Origin: Auriscalpium vulgare
Lineage: Eukaryota > Basidiomycota > Agaricomycetes > Russulales > Auriscalpiaceae
Length of the DNA stretch: 64,000 nt
Assembly (NCBI GenBank): GCA_019915015.1
Contig: JAHBBC010000037.1
Location: 1 to 64,000 of the forward strand
Reading direction: 5' to 3'
The first letter of the stretch is position 1. Each line of letters begins with the position of its first letter. The translations under genes and the position numbers were made by a program. The notes beneath the pieces are model-generated. The model was not told the origin of the DNA and searched no databases. It saw only the letters and a program-made list of their open reading frames with translations. Of this stretch, positions 58,720 through 64,000 are shown in pieces.

Positions 58720-60050
58720 GTTGAATCGTTTACTAGGGGGTTTTTCGGGGTTGTGCCTGCATCTATTCGGTCATGGTCGCCGAGTGCCGGTTTGATCGCC
58801 GGTTTGATATCCGGTTTCGGTCGTCCGGCCGGCCCGACCTCGCGCCCAGGGCTCACGTTCATCAGCGAAATAGGGAGCAGACGTCAAGCCCTTACAAGGG
58901 TTTACAAGGCTCACAAAGGTCGCAAGGCGAATCGGACTCCGCACGGGCATGTGCGAAGACCATGATCTCACAATCCCTTGGCAAGGCTGACCAGCGAGCT
59001 CGAGTTTGCCAGCGAGGCACTGACTGACGGGTTCGGGGCAAGTGCCGCACAGGAGTATATTTAGACCATGAGTTCACAATGCCGTGGCAAGGACGACCAG
59101 CCAGTTCGATGATGCACTGCCTGATGGGCCATTGTCGCCGACGCGTCAAAATTATGCGCCGGCGGGCAGCTCCTCATTTGTTGGCGATGGACTGTTCGTA
59201 TAACGACGGCGAAGACAATTTTATTTCTGCTACTGTAGATACTACAAATGCCTGGATGCTCGCCCCTGGACAGTCCGAACGGCCACACCGAACCCGCAAA
59301 GTCTTGCACCCAGACGAAGATGCACACGCCGCAGAAGCACGCGACGTGCTCGCGGTATATAGACTGCCGACGTGGCGGCGATCCGCAGTGCGATAGCGTA
59401 GCAGGGGAGACTTCATGCGCACCTGGAAGCTGTAGTATGCGTGGAGGGTACGGGAAAGGTGCCAGAGCCAAAGCAGGTCACGCCGAAGGTAGGCACATTC
59501 CAACCCTGCAAATTGTCGAGGCGCTGTTAGCGTGTCATCGCTGTCATCTCCGAGCACGCTGTTTGTCCGCACGTACCTTACATTAGAAGAGATGCTCGAT
59601 CCTACCTTGGCCCTATTAACGCGCAGCCCGAGGTTGTCGAGATCTGAGCTGAGCTGCGAGCGACTGACCATACAATAGGACAACAGAGGCACCTGAGAAG
59701 TCACAAGCCCGAGGAATTGATCGCAGTACCTGATGATGAGGTACCGACCCAGTGGGAGAACTCGAGAGTGTTGGCGATGATGTGCGGCAGTACTTGTGCG
59801 ACGGGGGAATGGAGAGTGCGTGGGAACTATGTAAAATCGGGTACTCACACACAACAACACACTTCGCTGCTCAAACTCTTCTCCAGATCTGGGAATGCTA
59901 ACTTACGACGCTAGGGACTGGATCATCAACTTTTAAGACGATGGTGGATGCCTGAGAGGAAGATGGGAACGAGAGGCGCGGCTTTGCGGGTCGCCGCCCT
60001 TATGTAGTACGTCTTCGCCTCCATTCTACGAATTTATTTTCCTTCATCTA
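58720..60050. other. Unrecognised sequence after the last family copy
   Basis: Apart from the 106-base repeat, I see no supported gene. On the minus strand 59174-59860 is open for 228 codons but resembles nothing and would be spurious if the likely short introns near 59590 and 59700 are real. Composition is close to that of neighbouring DNA. Confidence 0.35.
58959..59112. repeat. Imperfect tandem repeat, period about 106 bases
   Basis: ACCATGATCTCACAAT...GGCAAGG...GACCAGC at 58959 recurs as ACCATGAGTTCACAAT...GGCAAGG...GACCAGC at 59065. About 45 bases of each unit match well; the second unit is incomplete. Confidence 0.6.
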
Positions 60051-61900
60051 ACCCGGGCTGCTCAAATCACCGGGCCTTCGAATGTGCTTTCATGGTCCTC
60101 GAAGTGCCCACCGTGGGTCTGTGATAGGTCCTTTCTAGTTTCCGACTCCATTCTGCACGCAGGCTTCGTCGGGGCGACAATAACACCGCTGATGGGCACC
60201 CACAGGTAGTAGGGTGGTAATGTGTCAGATACCAGGTCCCTAGAGCGCTGGTGAGGGTACCGTGATGTGCGCGAGTGAGTGTCAGGGTCCCGAAGACAAT
60301 CGGAGTGCGTCTCCGACGAGTGTGGGGAGGTGTGCGATCGGATGCGCCGGTCGGAATGCGTGATCGGTCGGAGAATCGTCGATGAGGGGTCGGAGGCGGA
60401 GGCGCAGATGCGATGGTCGGAATGTGTGGACAAGTGGTGCGAGTGGTGCGATCGAGGCTGCGACCGCTGCGAGATGACAGAGTCAAGACTGCAATCTCCG
60501 AGGTCGCAAGACGGTCGGAGTGACAATGAGTCGTGCAGTCAACGACGCAGAGGCGTGTGGACGGTCGGAGGAGCGGGGGCGGTGGTCGGAAGATAGGAAT
60601 GAGTGGTGCGAGCACGCCAATCGATGTTGCGATCGCTGCGGGACGAGCGGAACGCAACTGCGATCTCCGATGTCGCAAGACGGTCGGAGCAACAAAGTGC
60701 GAGGGCAACGGCTAATGGGACGACGATGGAACAAGATGAGAGCGAGGAGAACGATAAGCTGAGTGCGGGACGACGACGACGACAACAAAGGCAAAGGCAA
60801 AGGCGACAGAGCTAGCCTCGAGCTAACTATACGATAGAGACGAGGCGTTATGGGTGTCGAATGAGATCTGAACCGTGCGGGGGGAACCGAATCTCTATTG
60901 CAGTATGGATGCGACCGCTATTTATACGTCTCGACCGCTACAGTACAAGTCCGATCGAGAATAAAGTCGGAACAAAGGAAAACAGTCGGAACAAAAGCAA
61001 ACGATGGTGCGCAAGTCGCACATGGTACAGACAATGGAGGAGAGTCAATAGGACATATCAGAAGGTCTGCGAGGCTGTAGAGAACAATGTAGAGCAAGTG
61101 ATCAGCGCTGTCAGAAGGGCAGTGCAAGCGCATGGAAAACGATCTGCGCTGTCAAGAAGTGTGGGAGAGACATCCTACAATGTCTAACAAGACAATACGA
61201 CCAGAACAGGAGACAATGGAGGTGTGGCGAGTGATGGAATGCACTCCGACGTGCGAGGGGGTCGCAGGTGAGTGTTGCGATCTTGCAACTCGTCGAACAG
61301 TTGGAAGAATGCTCCGGTGTTGCGCGTGCGATGGTCGGAACGGTGGAGGGATAATCGGAGCGCTGGTCCGACCGCAGAACAATCGGGATCGAAGGAATGT
61401 GGCGCAAACTCGAGAGCTGGGCTAGACAATGGTCGGAGGACAATGGCACAACTGTGGGGGTACTCGGAAGTCGCAGAAACGTCGGAGAGGCGTGGTGCAC
61501 ATGCTGAAACGACGATCTCGATGATCGAAATGTCTAATGTAATTTCGACGCGTTGTGACAACTGTGGGAGACGCTGTGCTCGAGGTCGCGTGGCGGCAGT
61601 CGGAACGATGAGCGAGTGGTCGGATGACTGTGTGTGATGCGTGCGATGAAGTTGCTGGTCCAAGCGTGGTGTCGAAAGTATGATTCCGATTGCGCGACAG
61701 CTCTGTGAGACTCCAACGGTCGGAACTCTGGCTCTGATCTTGCGAGCGGTCGGAGGAACCAATCGGACGGTCGGAGCACTGCTGCGTGACGCTGCGATCT
61801 CCGGAATTGCGTATCTGTCGACTTGACGAAAGTGCGAAAATTCCGTAACGATCGCCTCGCAGCGCGGGGCGAGGCGTATCACCGCGCTCGCGCGTCGCTC
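60050..61900. repeat. GGTCGGA-rich, strand-asymmetric tract
   Basis: GTCGGA, usually as GGTCGGA, occurs about 15 times on the plus strand, with few if any on the other, between TGCGATC and GTGCGA motifs. One longer unit is visible twice: GGTGCGAG...TGCGATCG...CTGCGA...ATCTCCGA.GTCGCAAGACGGTCGGAG near 60435-60520 and 60606-60688. It looks like an old, diverged minisatellite. Many open frames cross it, but the repeat explains them; none is called. Confidence 0.55.
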
Positions 61901-62459
61901 AAGTCCGTCTTGCCCTCATGACGCAAATCCACAACAACAGGGATGTTTATGGATCATAAGAGCTGATCCCCAGAGTTGCGGGGGATGCTTATTGTCAGGG
62001 AGCGGCTAGGCTGCTTATAGCTGCTACCGTTAACCTTCTGCGGAAGAGTGGCGGTGGCCGTGTTGTAGTGCTGTAGACGTCGATAAGCAATATATTATAC
62101 CGGTACGGCCTTTGTGCGTCGATACATGGATGTGTCTCCCTTCGCAGCTGCGCACACGGGCTGCCGACCACTTGCCAACTATTGACAAATCCGCGTTGAG
62201 CATTTACATGCCTTGATAAAGGTGACACAGGCATAATGGAATTCCGTAGCGATGATATGGCTAGCGCAAAGCAGGAGAAGGACGTCGGTGGTACTGCAAA
62301 GCCTTGTACTGCCTTCGTAAACCTATGCAAATCGGCGCCAGCACTGTCACGTGCGGTAGAGGCCGCAAGGATATAGCGGATGAACACTGTTTTGCTGATG
62401 TTGTCCTGCCCACACTCACTGTCCTCCGTCATTGTGCGTCGCATTCCCTCCTCGTCACG

Positions 62460-62762
62460 CCCGTCAACGCGCACCCAGGCAAGGTGAGTTTGTGTACAGC
62501 TTCTACTACAAGATTGCACTGCCTCTAACCGCGCCCGCAGCACCACCTCGTCCCCCCCAGCTCGTCCGCCGCCGCCCCAGCTTGCCTGCACCGCTCCAGC
62601 TCGACCACCGCCGCTGCCACACCCTCCGCACCCTCTGATCTCAAAGCTCAGCAAAGCGAAACACGTGCATCCAATGGATTGGACTGTAGACGAAGTGTTG
62701 GAGTGAGTGGAGTCGAAGCGGTTCGACGAGGCTGTATGCATGAGTTTCACGGGTACGTGTTC
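62460..62762 (+). pseudogene. Degenerate SAM-domain-like exon after a proline-rich exon
   Basis: A candidate intron 62482-62541 (GGTGAGTTTG...CCCGCAG) precedes a Pro-rich frame (SSPPARPPPP) leading into HPMDWTVDEVLE, a stop codon (TGA, about 62703-62705), then VESKRFDEAVCMSF and another GT...CAG intron. The pattern W-[ST]-VDEV-x-E-W-x-x-SK-x-FD-x-x-VC is characteristic of the start of SAM domains in fungal proteins, so the TGA probably replaces the TGG for the second Trp. The helices that should follow are not found. This suggests a broken gene or exon fragment; a single-base error is the alternative. Confidence 0.35.
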
Positions 62763-63234
62763 TTCGCTTTGAGCTTGAGCAACAGCTGACAGGATGGGCA
62801 GAGCGGGTGATGCTCCCACTAACTACACCCCTCGCACAAGGCGCACAACCCCGCCATCCAAAGCCCCGCACGCTCCTCACCCGCACTCCCTCGCCACCAT
62901 CTTCATGCCCGCCCGCCAGCTGCCACTCAACCACCCGCGCCAACCCAATCACCCGCGCCAACTCAACCCTCGCCAATTATTCGCCCTCATCAAACGGTTG
63001 CCTGTGGTGACGCTTTGGGGAGACGGGTGGCAGCGGCGAGGCGCGCCAGAGACTGCGATGGTGCGTGGCATCTCTTCCCGCTCTCGTCGCCTTCTTACTC
63101 GCCCCTCCCTTGCACGTCCTGCGAACAGCGCGCCGCCTTGCCAACCGAAGAGCCCCCTCTAAGCCCGCAGCCTCTGTCCCGCCCTCCCAACTTCACCAGC
63201 CCTCGACTTGCGCCCCTGTGCTCAACCTGTCACC
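62763..63234. other. Proline/arginine-rich open sequence, no gene called
   Basis: C-rich plus-strand DNA with several open frames (for example 62794-63162), without recognisable motifs. It could be further exons of the SAM-like remnant or a 5' untranslated region for the next gene. Confidence 0.3.
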
Positions 63235-63621
63235 ATGGCGACAGGCGTGTATGCTCGCGTGCAACGTCCACTTGACACGCAGCTACCGCCGCCGATTGCG
63301 CAATTGGCCGGCGCGACGACCAGGCAGCGGGCGCTATGCCAAGCGAGGGTCAGGACGGTGCGGACGGACGGGTGCACATTGCGAGTGCGAGATCGGGGTG
63401 CGCGCCCTATTCCGCGCGCAGTGCCGCGTCGCGAAGCGCAGCGCCTCTCGTCGCATTGCATGCGGGGAGCACTCCAGGTAAGTCCATCTTCCTGATCTCC
63501 GCCATCCATCCATGCTAATGGGACCGTGCCGTTGCAGATATCCGCGGGCCGGCGGCACGACGTCTTGCGCGCATGGCCCATTTCCTGTCAGCCGACGCAG
63601 GCACGTAGCTGCAGGCCCTAA
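63235..63621 (+). CDS. Possible small two-exon gene
   Basis: ATG 63235 in a CACCATGGC context opens an 81-codon frame (MATGVYARVQRPL) that ends exactly at a textbook intron, 63478-63537: GTAAGT donor, TGCTAAT branch site, TTGCAG acceptor. Exon 2 (63538-63621) joins in phase and stops at TAA 63619-63621, giving 108 residues. The product is Arg-rich and resembles nothing, so the splice signals are the main support. It may be part of a differently framed or longer gene. Confidence 0.35.
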
Positions 63622-64000
63622 TGTTCATCCTCCGTGCCGCGAGCTCTGCAGCGCGCCGTGTGCCAGCCCTTGACGTGGCGCTGCACAATCCCCCGTGAGG
63701 CTGGTGGTCGCGTGCACCGCGCGTCGACACTCCTCCGGGTGATGCCAGCGTCGTCGACGGCCAGCAGGTCCGACGCCGGGTTGCGATTGTGGCGCGCAGC
63801 GATGGTCAGCAGGTGCGGCCGGCGCGCAGGCATTCCATGGTGCGCGCGCGATGAGCTTCGTCGCTGGGCATGCGGAGGCATGCGGCCAAAATCATCGAAA
63901 TGCGGCGCCGGCCGCGTCCCGGAGCCCACGGCAGCGTCGGCGCAGCTGATGCGATCTCCCAAGGACCCCGCGCGCACGCGCCTCCCATCCGCGTCCACCC
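63622..64000. other. Window end, nothing recognised
   Basis: GC-rich sequence with overlapping open frames on both strands (for example minus 63618-63998). No motif, splice pattern or conserved frame can be supported before the window ends. Confidence 0.3.

Noticed and set aside
59174..59860. 228-codon minus-strand frame with a LDNLGLRVNRAKV segment resembling part of a reverse transcriptase
   Set aside because: No YxDD box, endonuclease, RNase H or integrase motif is nearby; a single vague resemblance is not enough.
61995..62819. 274-codon minus-strand open frame
   Set aside because: It runs antisense through the SAM-like exon and its introns, has a glycine-rich low-complexity core, and shows no recognisable motif.
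63600..64000. Telomere or subtelomere end
   Set aside because: No TTAGGG-type tandem repeats are seen anywhere in the window.

Overview
The window looks like nuclear DNA of a basidiomycete, most likely an Agaricomycete. Genes are cut by many short introns of about 45-60 bases with GT...AG ends, and the one gene with a familiar family (a protein-kinase-like gene at 4.3-5.6 kb) belongs to a type common in Agaricomycetes. I see no rRNA, tRNA, CRISPR, telomere repeat, reverse transcriptase or transposase that I can support.

The window is dominated by one multicopy gene family that I do not recognise. I call it the RLPRND family after a motif shared by all nine long copies. Six copies lie on the minus strand: A (1-2535, cut by the window edge), B (6152-9191), C (13196-16346), D (18725-21875), E (25198-28253) and F (42057-45270). 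Three lie on the plus strand: G (32693-35814), H (49497-52618) and I (55150-58218). A short C-terminal fragment, J, sits at 58507-58698. Copy I can be spliced by eye into 11 exons with every phase agreeing, giving a protein of 832 residues. D and F also read as intact apart from single unresolved junctions. A, B, C and E carry frameshifts. G and H appear to share the loss of one splice donor. A-D form one subfamily and E-I another.

Layout: copies A-D are head-to-tail minus-strand units with conserved 5' flanks (A-C) or 3' flanks (C, D). The kinase gene lies on the plus strand between A and B. From about 23.4 kb a block of about 14 kb (copy E, its 5' flank, a palindrome-bearing spacer, copy G, and the G 3' flank) is repeated from about 40.3 kb as copy F, its flank, the same palindrome, copy H and its flank. 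The right half of this duplication is almost identical, the left half clearly older. An orphan 5'-flank block lies between the two halves. Copies I and J follow, and then the family stops.

From 58.7 kb to the end the sequence is different: a 106-base repeat, a long strand-asymmetric tract full of GGTCGGA, a degenerate SAM-domain-like exon, and a possible small two-exon gene.

The most interesting signal is that G and H, otherwise nearly identical, differ in two short coding patches. In one of them nearly all changes alter the protein. Together with the birth-and-death mixture of intact and broken copies, this resembles families under diversifying selection or gene conversion, such as recognition or defence genes, but no function can be read from the sequence.
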